From Haberlea rhodopensis (lineage: Eukaryota; Streptophyta; Magnoliopsida; Lamiales; Gesneriaceae), in assembly GCA_907163345.1 (NCBI GenBank), contig CAJQUN010000015.1:7534886-7598885 (forward strand): a stretch of DNA of 64,000 bases, in the 5' to 3' direction. Shown here piece after piece: positions 1 through 11,141 of the stretch. The notes below the pieces were generated by a model. That model was given only the letters and a program-made list of their open reading frames with translations, was not told the origin of the DNA and made no database searches. Numbering within the stretch: position 1 is the stretch's first letter; each line of letters opens with the position of its first letter. The position numbers and the translations under genes were made by a program.

Positions 1-1624
1 AATCTCCAGTTATTCTCACCACGCGGAGAATAATGATTGACAAACCAACGGCTAACGATGTGATTCCAACATCAACACCACACAAACCGACTCATTGAAT
101 CTCCCAAAGATTCCCAATCGGTAGGTATATCAATACTGCATTCCTCACAAGGAAAATGTCATGAACTCATGACACTCCAACCTCAAACCAACGTTCGGAA
201 GACTGGATATATTTATACCAAAACATATCTCGGAACCAAAAATACGCAACTGGTTCAGAATAGTGCATCAAGCCACTATTACCAAATCAAAAAACGTATA
301 CACAACGTATACTCGTTCTAACAATGCTCTGTACTAATACCATAGTACTTCACAACCTCGAGCATTACCCTGGAGACGTCTCCTCGAACGTCTCACCGGA
401 AGTACGAAGCCATCACCTAGTCCAACACTAACATGGCTTACCATGGCTGATTTACAATCAACCCACGATCGATACCAGCTGTCTCCATGACAGTACAATC
501 CAAATCTCTCCAAGAGATAAAATCAATATAGTAGTGTTACCCCACTAGCTATATCCCACAATTTCAATTATGACTCTCGTTGCATTCCATATGCAAGGTG
601 CTCAACCAGAGCTAACAACGACTTGCTGACGCTCACGTTGGTATTCCCAACAAAATCGAGTTGTCCCGGTACAAGTCCCTTGAAACATTTGACGTATAAA
701 CGTCCCCATGAGGTATTCCCTGCCTCAAACATCATGCCACATAGAGACTACAAGAGTCTACCATACACCCTCATCGTATCACCATACGATTCACCAAACT
801 CGGTCCCAACGTGCAGTATAATGGCTTCAACAAGCACACTATATCACTGCCACGATATTTGGCTAGCAAAGCGCTGCCTCCATATGCTCATATCAAGCCT
901 ACCAACGTATCATACGTTCCACTCGGTATACCATACCGTAACATCCATTTAGAGTAGTGGGTCATCGCCCAATATTTCTCTAAAACACCAAAGCATAATG
1001 GACATCCCGGTGTCCTTGCTCAACCACGGTGCAATCCTAATCCATTAGGACTCATTCCACACCCTCAGGGTGGGTGTAACCATGTCTACCACATATCACA
1101 ATGACAAGCGAGTAGTTTCCTCAATGACTACTCTTACCACCAATCACTTGGCCTTAGCCATTCCAGCGAGTATACCCAAAAGTATCACTACTCGAAAATA
1201 TTTACCTCTATTACATGATGCGGTACACTCACCGGTACAATGCATCCAATAATCCATCGAGCAATCCTGCTCGGCGTAACAGTCTCGTCAACCAGTGACG
1301 GTACAAGTCAAAACCTGACATTCACAATCTCACCGTCAAACATGTGAGGGTATATGTCGATACATGACATCCAGAATCTCATCATAAAACACATGACGGT
1401 ATATTACAACGCATGGTATCCACAATAATGCTAATAAAATAGTAATACACCATACCTCATCGCTAGCAAGATAGCGGCATACCTGTATCCATCGTCCACC
1501 AGTGGTACGCAAGCAGCACCCATCGCTCGTAGGTGGCGTATTCTAGTGCTACGTACATAGCGGTATAACCCATCGCTATAGAATCAGCGGCATGATCCCT
1601 CGCCATAGACTCAGTGGCATAAAA

Positions 1625-2265
1625 CATCGCTATAAATATCCGGCGGTATAAACCATCGCCAAAGAGATAGCGGAATGATCCATCGCTATATAATACCCGG
1701 CGGTATGAACCATCGCCAATAAAATAGAGGAATGTACCATCACTATGAATACACGGTGGCATAAATCATCGCCAATAGAATAGCGGAATGAACAATCACT
1801 ATGAATATCCGGCGGCATGAACCATCGCCAATAGATGTAGCGGAATGAACCATCGCTATAGAGATACCCGGCAGCATGAACCATTGCCAGTAGATGTAGC
1901 GGAATGAACCATCACTATACAATCGGCGGCAAGAACCATCGCCATACAATCAGCGGCATAAACCATCGCAATACAATCGGCGGCAAGAACCATCGCCATA
2001 TAATCAGCGGCATAATCGTGGACTCAAAAGGTACTCACATTCATGTAGCACTTTGTTCCTTTCGGACCCAAGAGGTGGTTCACATTAAATGCAACACTTT
2101 GTTCCCGATCGCATCACTACGTCATGACAGTGGCATCATCGCTTCGACGTGACATCGGCATGTATCATCGCTTTGACACGACAGTGGCATCATCGCTTTG
2201 ACATGACGGTGGTATCATCGCTTCGACGTGACAGCGGCATGTATCATCTCTTCGACACGACAACA
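1625..2265. repeat. Tandem repeats in retrotransposon internal region (about 60-bp units, then about 28-33-bp units)
   Basis: From about 1625 to 1925 a unit of about 60 bp recurs roughly five times; its recognisable parts are CCATCGCTAT, CCGGCGG and CCATCGCCAATAGA. From about 1920 to 2010 a shorter unit of about 28 bp (CGGCGGCAAGAACCATCGCC) takes over. At about 2105-2265 a third unit of about 33 bp is built on CATCGCTTCGACGTGACAG. The same CATCGCTTCGACAT wording recurs at 2610-2640 and inside the solo LTR at 24235-24330, so this block belongs to a family shared by several elements of the window. Open frames across it are a by-product of the repeats. Confidence 0.7.
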
Positions 2266-2318
2266 GCATAATCAGAAATGTATCGCCTTGCTCCGCAGGC
2301 CCAAGAGGCCCTCCCATG

Positions 2319-2459
2319 CACGTGCCACATGCCCTATAGACGCAAGAGGTGACCCCGTACAATGCACGTGCCACATGCTCTGTAGGCGCAAGAGGTGACC
2401 CCGTACAATGCACGTGCCACATGCTCCGTAGGCGTAAGAGGTGACCCCGTACAATGCAC
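2319..2459. repeat. 46-bp tandem repeat, three copies
   Basis: CGTGCCACATGC recurs at 2321, 2367 and 2413, exactly 46 bp apart. The intervening text (GCAAGAGGTGACCCCGTACA) is nearly identical between copies. The array lies in the non-coding internal region of the minus-strand retrotransposon. Confidence 0.85.
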
Positions 2460-3064
2460 ATTGTATCTTTGGACTCAAGAAGTGATGCCCATTCCGTATA
2501 ATCTCACCGATATTCCCATACACCTGCATCAAGGTTAGCACAACAGTCCACAAATCCTACTACATTATATCGGCGGCTCAATAATATCCCTCGCTATGAT
2601 ATGACAGTGGCATTAGCCATCGCTTCGACATATGAGCGGCAAATATTATGATCCATCGCTAGTGATATACCCGTAGCAGGACTCTAATGGCAATATATTT
2701 GCATGCTCAATATCAATTGAAATCTCATAATCATATGGGAATCATACCCGAATATTCATCTGTCTGTTATCCACCACTCCTGTCCTTAGACAACGTATAA
2801 TGTTTCTCATTTCCTGATTTTCCTACAACATCAAATTCTTAAAACACTTTCATATCAAGTGCAATCCGTTCCCATCAATCTCATCTCATCGTATTCCACA
2901 TGATCCTGCAACCACCATGGTTAGCAATACCACATTCCATATCATAAAAGCACATAAGCAAATAGTTTTGTCACACAACACTAACTATCATCATGCATAA
3001 ATATGTGCTACCCATTCATATCAGCATGTTCCAGGCCCTCAACAGCCCCAATGAGCAAACCACT

Positions 3065-3076
3065 GCTCTGATACCA
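3065..3076 (-). other. Primer-binding site (initiator methionine tRNA type)
   Basis: The minus strand reads TGGTATCAGAGC, the standard plant LTR-retrotransposon primer-binding sequence complementary to the 3' end of initiator tRNA-Met. It lies four bases beyond the LTR edge at 3081, which fixes both the LTR boundary and the minus-strand orientation. Confidence 0.85.
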
Positions 3077-3080
3077 CTAA

Positions 3081-5530
3081 TGTAAGGACCCACGTGCCCT
3101 TAACTCGTTATTAGTGTATTAATCCATGCCATTAGTGCATACAATCATATCATCATGGGAAGGAACCACATGCAAGCATCGCATCATATACCATCTATAA
3201 AATTTCTCGCATTAGAACCAATAATGTTCAACTTCCCAAACCAAAACCACTAAATAGTATGCACCCTAATAACACACTAACATACTCTCAGTTCATTTAG
3301 CAATTCCGTATTTAATTGCATGCAAACAATAAATGAAGAGAGAAAAGCCATGACCATTTATACATTAAATACACACGTAAAAACGTGCTCACATGAGAGC
3401 ACCCAATGAAATCTAATGTATAAGATACTCTACCGAATGCGGTTATTGGTACTTCGATCCTGGAAGCACCTCTCATGCATAGTTCGATCCCAACTCTGGA
3501 TCCACGTACTCATTCAACCAGCTCTGGTACCTCAATCCTGGAAGTATCTCAAATCGACAGCCCGAGCTCAACTCCAAAGCTACCACGGCACCTGTATCAC
3601 CTGCCCCAACAGAGACAGCCCCCACACGGGGTGAGCATACCAATATCACCAATCCAATAATCATAATATTACAGTTCATAATTTACAGAATGTAAATGCC
3701 ATGAATTTAAATGATACTCCCTGGATGGTATCATCCTCATCCGGGATCCCATGTATTGTCCTTGTTCTCAAAATAACCAAACCATTAAATTCTCAAAAGC
3801 CAGTTGATCATCTCATTGATCAACTAAAACCATTCATGTTATACCAATTCCATAATCGAACATGATTAAATCATCAAATAGAGTACTACAGATATCACAT
3901 GTATCTAGCCAATGACTCCATATTTCTATTTCATAGCTCGCTCTTCAATAGCGGCATTTTAACCCCACGCGCGCTCAACAATAGCGGCGTCATAACCGAT
4001 GGTCGCTCAACGGCGACAACATCCCAATCGTTGCTCGCTCAAAGCGGCACCATATAATTCCCAACGTATTTCCATTTATCGCAATTACCATATACTATAT
4101 ATTTCACTCTCCAGTTATTACAAATACCATATACTATGCATTTCAACATCCATTTATTGCAATTACCACATACCATGTATTTCACAGTTACAATATTATA
4201 ACAGGCTATGCTCGTACGTTATACGTACCTTATGATTCCGTAGTTCGAGTCCGACCTCGCCTGAGTCCAACGACCCGATGAGCTAAGTGCTAACATGCAA
4301 ATAACTCTCAATTAAACATAGCTAGCAATCACGTGCTCAAGCAAGTTCACAACTTCCAAACCTATCGTCCATCCATGACGATTACCAAAATAAAAACCCC
4401 CTGACTAAGCATGCATAATACCCAAAATATACCATTTTGCAAGTTTAAATGATAGTCAAAAACTCAACCGAGAATTCCATTTTATTAAATTTTGGCTCCA
4501 ACCAATCCATTTACAAGTATAGCATTTCCATTGGAATGTAGACATTGCCCCGGAAATGGGCCACTTAAACCTCGATTCCAAAATCTCGACATTTTTCCAA
4601 AATTTTGAAAAAACAATATTCTGTGAGCGACGATCGATCGTCGATTTCATCGCGACTGATCGCCCCCATCCAGTAGCCAAACAGCGCCTCTTTGCGATCG
4701 ATCGCCAACCCGCTCGCGATCGATCGTCTGCACTGTTCATCGACATCAAAAATCTGCTGCTCGTCGCGATCGATCGCCACTTCCTCCGTGATCGATCGCG
4801 ACCTGCGATTTCCTGAAAAATTCGAGCTTCCATGGTGTGTTTCACACCCAAACTCAAAACCAACACCCCATACACCTTCAACACCTCAAATACATCATTT
4901 AAAGCCAATAAAAACTCTACAAATTCAACTTTGGATTTTTAACCAAAAAATCCCTAAATCCAAAATCAACCAAAACCTCAACCAAAATCTACAATGCCAC
5001 TACCAAATCGAAGACAAAGACGAGGGGGAGATTAATACCTGATTATCTTCGAGAAAACCAGCTCCCGAGCAAAGCTACCAATGATTTTTCTTCCAAGAGC
5101 AAAAGAGGGGAAATGGGGGAAGGGTTAGGCGTAGAGAGAGGGGAGAGAGGGAAGGGTTCCGTGCCAAATGACGGAATACTGAGTCTACTTGGTATATATA
5201 GCATCCAAAACTCAAAAATACCAATCCTTCCACAAATACATCACGACTCATTAAAAATCATCTGTTTTCAATAATTACCTCCCAATCTCAAATTCCCTTG
5301 CTAGCCCCAGTACAAGGTACTCGGGACCCCAAATCCCACCAAGGACCAAATTCCAAGGTTATCACCACGATGATAATACAATCTCATCCCTTGGATCCAA
5401 CGACTCCAAATACCGGATTTAAAATCCCCGGGAGTCCCAAAACCGTAATTAATTCATAATTGCCACAATTAAAATCCATTAAGGATTATTACTACACCGG
5501 GATTAACACCATTAATCCCCGGGCATCACA
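3081..5530 (-). repeat. 5' LTR of the minus-strand gypsy-like element
   Basis: The LTR has TG...CA ends and is 2450 bp long. It is closely related to the split solo LTR at 31396-48350. Shared blocks include the one around GGTACTTCGATCCTGGAAGC (3450 and 31770) and the one around ACAGAGACAGCCCCCACACG (3609 and 31935). It contains a run of CGCTC/AGCGGC repeats (3940-4050), a GTACGT-rich block (4213-4230) and the paired CGATCGATCG module (4631-4798). Confidence 0.8.
4631..4798. repeat. Paired CGATCGATCG palindrome module, three pairs, in an LTR
   Basis: Palindromes (exact or with few mismatches) start at 4631 and 4653, 4695 and 4717, and 4767 and 4789. The two members of every pair are exactly 22 bp apart, and successive pairs start 64 and 72 bp apart. 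Flanking bases often extend the dyad (for example GCGATCGATCGC). The block lies 732-900 bp from the sense 5' end of the LTR. Confidence 0.9.
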
Positions 5531-6609
5531 AATCACCACCTACCCATCATTCGATTGCTAATCACAGATTTTTTAAAATTATAAGTGCTGGAAGCGGCGG
5601 CCAGTCGCCATAAAATGTAGAAATCATCTGCCGAGTGTCGTGCAGAATATTGAAACCTGATCTTCTCGTCTTGAAATTGATTCTTGACCTATTTTCTTCG
5701 CACACACTCTATCAGATTTTCGACCTACTCTCATATTTTGAAAACGGGTACACCTAGGAGAAAGGATTGAAGGCACGAAGAACGGATTGACACCCATTGA
5801 CTTGAGTTAGTTTTTCTTTCTCTTGTTGTTGTTTATGGATTCTAGAACAATAGTTAGTTGTTTTTCTTTGATTATGAGTAGCTATATCTTTTAATTATTG
5901 GTTGATGAAGACAATGCCCTTTGAGTTTTGAATACTTGTGAGATTCATATTTTAAAGTATCATGATTTTCTTGACATACTTGTTTGTTTGATTATTGGAT
6001 TGATGACATAATAATTTGGATGCAATCTAGATATCAAATAAGTAATTGTTTGATCTCTCTAATTTGATAAGCAACTAAGACGGATAATTTTCTGTTGTTG
6101 AATTTATTAAGTTCTTAAGGAAAACAATTAACTAAATAAATATAAATTGTTGGTGTTTTTGTCATTTAGATTTATCCTTCTCACTAGTTTTGTAACGATA
6201 TCGTTGAATTTAATCTCAATCGCATGTATTTGGATTGATTGATCGATAAGATTTAAATTTGAACTTTTGGGTATTTAACTAAGAATAAGGGTGAGATAGG
6301 AATTGAATTTCCAATGATGAATATGCAATAAAATTGAATCTTTTGAGAATCGGTAAACGAGATAATAATATCCAAGTCTAAAGTCGACCGATACCAAGAA
6401 TCGCTTTCAATAATTACTTTGGTAAATTGCTTTTAATCTCTTTAGTCATACTCATAAATTTTGAAAAAATTGATTACACAAGTTATGTCACATTATGTGT
6501 TAAGATTTTGAAGTTTGTTTGATTCCATATTGTGATTTAAAGATTGTACACATCCTTTTCTTTTCTTCAGAAGCAATGAATCCCTATATTGTTCCATGTT
6601 TATGTCTAA
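5531..6609. other. AT-rich intergenic stretch, no gene recognised
   Basis: No supported reading frame, RNA gene or terminal repeat is visible. The wording around 5820-5930 (light pyrimidine tracts, then ATGAGTAGCTA) resembles decayed LTR-type sequence, but I cannot place it in a named family. Confidence 0.4.
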
Positions 6610-7159
6610 TGTTGGAAAATGAATTAAAAAATGAAAAGAAGGAAATAAGTTTTGATTGCTCGATCAATCGAGCTGGGCAGATTTTTTTTGTTTCTTTGGA
6701 ACAGTAGCTCGATCGATCGAGCTCTGTTTCTGTTTCGTCAAATGGTGTGTCTATTCACGTTTGAGTGCGATTTTTCGCGATAAAGTGCCTCCAAAAGGTG
6801 TCCATTTAGACTTGTTTTTTGGTTTACTATATATACAACATATCGCTCACTTGATATTCATGGAATTTTCGACATTCACATCATATTGAATATCAAAATT
6901 TGAGTAATTTTGTGGATCTTCATCCTTGTTTCATCCTTGTTTAATATTGAACGTTTTTAAACATTTGTGGTTTAAAGGATTTATGATTTGGAGTGCTCCT
7001 ATCACAAATCATAGTCATCTTGGTAGATAAATTGCCAAAGTAAACCGTTAGCACCGTAGCGGGGCAATATTGTCTTAAGGACGGAGTATAAATCTCGCCT
7101 CGACATTCTTACTAAAATGTCATTTGTTGTTTTTGCTTGCTACTTTCCTAAGATGCACA
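6610..7159 (+). repeat. 5' LTR of the gag-only element
   Basis: It starts TGTTGGAAAATG and ends near CCTAAGATGCACA. The right end was set by comparison with an inverted related LTR at 14294-14840, which ends CCTAAGATACACA. It carries CGATCGATCG-type palindromes at 6661 (one mismatch) and 6710 (exact). Confidence 0.65.
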
Positions 7160-7203
7160 CCAATAAATTTTGTACTACAATTTTAAGACAATATTAGCAA
7201 CAA

Positions 7204-8063
7204 ATGGCTTTGTCAAGTGCAACAACGACTCCAGTTCATCATGGTGAAAGACCTAAAAAGTTCAATGGGAACGATTTCAAGCGATGTCAACAAAAGATGT
7301 TTTATTTGACAACCCTGGGGTTGGCAATGTTCCTCAATGAGGATGCTTCTACTATTATGGAGAATGAAACCGACAACCAAAAGAGGGCTGTAGTTGATGC
7401 GTGAAAACAAAGTGATTTCCTGTGCAAGAATTATATTGTCAACGGAGTGGACAACATATTATACAATGTGTATTGTCTAGTGAAGACGGCCAAGGAATTG
7501 TGGCAATCCTTGGAGAAAAAGTATAGATCCGAGGATGGCGGCATGAAGAAATTCATCGGGCGATTTCTGGATTACAAAATGGTTGATACAAGGCCTGTGA
7601 TAGCACAAGTGCAAGATTTACAAGTAATCATGCACGAAATTCATGCTGAGGGAATGGTTATAACTGATTCATTCCAAGAGGCCGCAATGATTGAGAATTT
7701 GCCTCCGTCAAAGGACTTCAAGAATTATCTCAATCACAAACAAAAAGAGATGAATCTTGAAGACCTTGTGGTTCGCTTGAGAATCGAAAAGGACAACAGA
7801 ATTTCTGAAAGGAAGGAAAATCATGAAGTACGAGTGAACTTAGAGGAAAACACTCCGGAACAAAGCGCAAGTTTGACGGCACAGCCTCCAAATCTGGAAA
7901 GGCAAAAAAGTTCAAATGCAAGTGCTACAAATGTGAAAAACTCAATCACATGGCGAAGGATTGTCGCAATAAAGACGATCGTGGGAAGGCTATAGATCAA
8001 GTAAATGTGACCGAAGAAGATCGTCTCTCAAATTATTTGGATGATCTAGCGCTTACCGCTTAA
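7204..8063 (+). pseudogene. Degenerate copia-type gag with zinc knuckle
   Basis: This encodes the capsid/nucleocapsid polyprotein of the gag-only element. From the ATG at 7204 the frame reads a copia gag N-terminus (PVHHGERPKKFNG, then YLTTL). It meets an in-frame TGA at 7402 where the family has Trp (the frame reads VDA then stop). The second frame (7447-7995) has the gag core, including KTAKELWQSLEKKY, EIHAEGM and LRIEKDNR. A frame change then brings in a CCHC knuckle at about 7924-7966 (CYKCEKLNHMAKDC, C-x2-C-x4-H-x4-C), and the frame closes with TAA at 8061-8063. Trp-to-stop and at least one frameshift make it non-functional. A lysine- and arginine-rich stretch precedes the knuckle. No pol follows. 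Confidence 0.8.
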
Positions 8064-10317
8064 TTAGATTGTGTATCTTTGAAAGTTATAAACTCCAAGA
8101 ATGGAGTGATTCTAAATAAATGTAATGATGATATTTTGTTGAAATCAATAAAATTTATGTTATTACTTCTTGTATTGAATATTATGGTTTGTGGCATGAT
8201 TGTTAGAATCATTTAAACCATAGTTCACAGCACAAATTGTAATGTTAAATTTATTGCTTGTATGGGCACTAAGTTAACAAAATCGTCATTCATATGTTAG
8301 AAGAATCGTAACGTCTCTAGAATTAACTCATAATGATGTTTGTGATGGAAAGATTGTGCAAACTAGAGATGTGAGAAAATTAATTTGTTACTTTATCAAT
8401 ATTTACACATGATATTGTTGTGACTTTTTGTTATAAAGCAAAAACGAGGCCAGTGATGTGTTTAAACACTTCAATAATAAGATTGCAATAAAATTTAGCA
8501 AATAAATTTTGCTATGGGAAATTTGAGTAAATTATACTTGTGTTGTCTAAGAATTTGACGCTTAAGCTTGAATCTGCAAGACTATAAAATCTGAATCCGA
8601 GTTTTTAAGCTTTGTACGCTTAAAAAACAAGTGATAAATCGAAGCCACAAATTTTGATTAAGTGTTGTATATCTCAAATTGGTTCATTTTGAATTTCTAA
8701 GCTAGTACGCTTATAACATGAATTTGCAAGATTTAAAATCTTGAATTCACGTTTTCTAAGTTAGTGCGCTTAAATTGCAAATTGTGAACCGAGTTTGAGA
8801 ATTTTATCCAAGTTTCAACTTTTGTAAGCATGTATGCTCAAACCCAAAATTTTCAAGAAATAAAAATTTGGATTTGGATTTGTAAGACAATAACGCTTAG
8901 AACTTGAAACACGAAAGTTTGAACGCTAGTGCAATTCGTGATTATCCCGAAGTTGTTGGGGGTTTGCAATTCTATCACATACAAATACCACATTTAGGCA
9001 AGGATGAAAAACCTTGAGATTGAAGGAAAGAAGAGTTTCCTACAATATTTGAACTGTGGGGGTGCTTGGCTAAACTAGAAATATGAAGGCCAAAGTACAG
9101 TCACAACAAACGTCAAATAAAAAACGTGAAGAGTTTGACAAATCATGTTGTCAAATAGATTAACGAGTGTGACAAATGTGTACACACCTAAGCATATGCA
9201 TGCTTGTGTATTGATGATATGTTCATTGGAGAAGCAATTTATAAATCATTAAGTAACAAAGGAAAAACGTTGACGAGATATTTTTGACATGTGTGCATCA
9301 AGAACAATGCTTTGAATTAAAGTTTCCAAGACACTTGAAGAATGAAATCTCAATGATTAATTCGAGTTTCAAATTTTAAGCTTTGCACTTAAATTTCAAA
9401 TTTGCAAGCAATAGAATCTTGAACTTGTAATCTATGCGCTTAAATATTTGTGAATTAAAGTTTAGTATTTCTTCTGGTCTCGAATGTTGTAAGAAATAAC
9501 GCGTTAACAACGCTTTAAATTCGATGATAGAAATATCCTAAAAGGATAAAATGGTGCAAATGAGGTAATGTAATTACCAAAACTAAAGATATATTATTGT
9601 GGAAAATTCTCTTTGCAAAACATATAAAACTTTTTCGGTCGAGTGGCTTTATAAGTTGTTAGAGAAAAATCCTGTGCATGCAACTAAAATGAGTGATTAT
9701 GTGAAACTGCTCCACATATAAATTGGTTAAATGAGAGATCATGTGGAAGTTTATCTAGGGGAATGGGGTTAAAACCCTATAATCAAAATCTCATAGTGGA
9801 TACCCAACCTTGTTAACAGGAGATCCCAAGATCTAGGTTGAAAAGGGACAACTAAATTATGAGATTGTATAAACACATTGGAGATCATTCTCCAACCCAT
9901 TCCTATGATAAGGGGTGTAGCCTGCAGAAGAGGTACGAGGATCGGCAAAAGGCCTTTAATGATTCCTAAGACATATAAGAATATGTTGGAGTATAACGGG
10001 ATACTCTTCTAGGAGATCACCTGCTTGAGTACGAAGTGTGGCCGCTTCAAAATTGGAAAGCACTTATGAAACCAAGCGTGTCCATGGCCGGAATGTACAC
10101 AACCGTAAGAAACCAATACGAAGGTTAGAATTATTATGGTGCGAGTTCAATTGCCTTGGTTTACACCAACGACTAAATAGACTATAAGTTCGCTATTAAG
10201 TCAAGTAAATCCTATTGAATACTACTACGTAAGATTCAAAGCCGCAAGCTATCTCTCCAGATGCCATAATAGTTCGTTAAAATCGCTCAATTGCATACAT
10301 GCATTAATTTAATTAAT
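8064..10317. other. Non-coding internal region of the gag-only element
   Basis: This 2.25-kb region contains no convincing open frame. At 8560-8960 a loose repeat built on 'aagcTTAGTACGCTTAAA' and variants recurs several times and reappears at 9360-9440. The last 600 bp (9700-10317) are more complex in sequence and run up to the purine tract. In a full element this space would hold pol. Confidence 0.55.
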
Positions 10318-10440
10318 GTGGGGGATTGTTGGAAAATGAATTAAAAAATGAAAAGAAGGAAAAAAGTTTTGATTGCTCGATCGATCGAGCTGGCCAGATT
10401 TTTTTTGTTTCTTTGGAACAGTAGCTCGATTGATCGAGAC
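10318..10440 (+). repeat. Polypurine tract and truncated 3' LTR of the gag-only element
   Basis: GTGGGGGA (10318-10325) directly precedes TGTTGGAAAATGAATT at 10327, matching the start of the 5' LTR at 6610. Similarity continues through two palindromes (10378 exact, 10427 one mismatch) and fades at about 10435. The downstream flank is interrupted by the hAT element at 10500. Confidence 0.7.
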
Positions 10441-10694
10441 TTGTTTATATTTTGTTTATTTCGAATGATTGAATTATATTGACAAGTGATGATTAGTATA
10501 GAGATGTCAAACGGAGCAGACGGCACGAGGCACGGCACGACGCGGAGCGGCACGGCACAGCACGTTTTGCTACAGTGCCGTGACGTGCCAAGCACGGTCC
10601 GAAATATGGGTCGTGCCGGGCCAAGCCATGCCAGCCCGTGGGCTGGCACGGCACGACACGACACTGTTTGTATTTTTTTTTTTTTTAAACCAGG

Positions 10695-10831
10695 ATATCG
10701 ATCGCCACATAAATGGCGATTGATCGCCTAGAGGCAGTAAGCTTATACAGGGGGTTGGCGATCGATCGCCACATAAATGGCGATCGATCGCCTAGAGGCA
10801 GTAAGCTAATACAGGGGGTGGCGATCGATCG
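10695..10831. repeat. Paired CGATCGATCG palindrome module inside the hAT element
   Basis: Palindromes start at 10695 (imperfect), 10717 (one mismatch), 10759, 10781 and 10822. Pair members are 22 bp apart and the unit repeats every 63-64 bp (text GGCGATCGATCGCC, spacer ACATAAAT, then the same palindrome again). The two arms of each pair can also form one long stem. The arrangement is the same as in the LTR clusters at 4631, 24566, 32955 and 44889. Confidence 0.9.
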
Positions 10832-11141
10832 CCAATGTCCAACGGTCAGAAAAATAGCCGTTCAACGGCTTTTTTAAATAAAAAAAAAAAAATTTTGGTT
10901 GTTATATATATGTGTGTGTTGAGGAAACATTTTATCCTCTTAATCTGTAAGCTCTATATACTTGAGACGCTAAACTCTCAATTTGTTCAAAAGAAGAAAG
11001 AAATTCGTCTTACGTTTGCCAAGACAAGCACAAGCAACAAAGCCAACACTCATCCTAGCAAATATTTGGTAACTTTTATATTTGTTGCATTAGATAATTC
11101 ATAATTGTAGTCTATATACATAATGGCCGATATCTTATAAT

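Larger units (their letters stand above)
1..5530 (-). mobile_element. Minus-strand LTR retrotransposon (gypsy-like), 5' LTR and start of internal region; continues off the left edge
   Basis: Read on the minus strand, an LTR (5530 to 3081) is followed by a tRNA primer-binding site at 3076-3065 and an internal region that continues beyond base 1. I see no gag or pol reading frame in the first 3 kb of internal sequence. It is non-coding and full of tandem repeats, so this is either a long untranslated leader or a non-autonomous element. The LTR ends (TGTGATGCCC at the sense 5' end, GGGTCCTTACA at the 3' end) resemble chromovirus (Tekay/Del type) LTRs, but no coding domain is present to confirm the superfamily. 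The five bases outside the LTR at 5531-5535 are AATCA; the matching duplication would lie outside the window. Confidence 0.65.
6610..10440 (+). mobile_element. Gag-only, copia-type non-autonomous LTR retrotransposon (TR-GAG-like)
   Basis: The element has a 5' LTR (6610-7159), one degenerate gag (7204-8063), about 2.25 kb of non-coding sequence, a purine tract (10318-10325) and the start of a 3' LTR at 10327. The first ~105 bp of both LTRs match closely (TGTTGGAAAATGAATT and onwards). The pairing is lost after about 10435, about 60 bp before a hAT insertion, so the 3' LTR is truncated or diverged. There is no protease, integrase, reverse transcriptase or RNase H, which fits the terminal-repeat-with-GAG class described in plants. 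I see no canonical TGGTATCAGAGC primer site after the 5' LTR. Confidence 0.65.

Noticed and set aside
1463..2553. Several 60-99-codon frames on both strands at the left edge
   Set aside because: They follow the ~60-, 46- and ~30-bp tandem repeats and match no gag or pol motif.
4556..5042. Overlapping frames of 71-150 codons on both strands at the palindrome block of the left LTR
   Set aside because: They arise because CGATCGATCG lacks stop codons in either strand; they have no family similarity and lie within an LTR.
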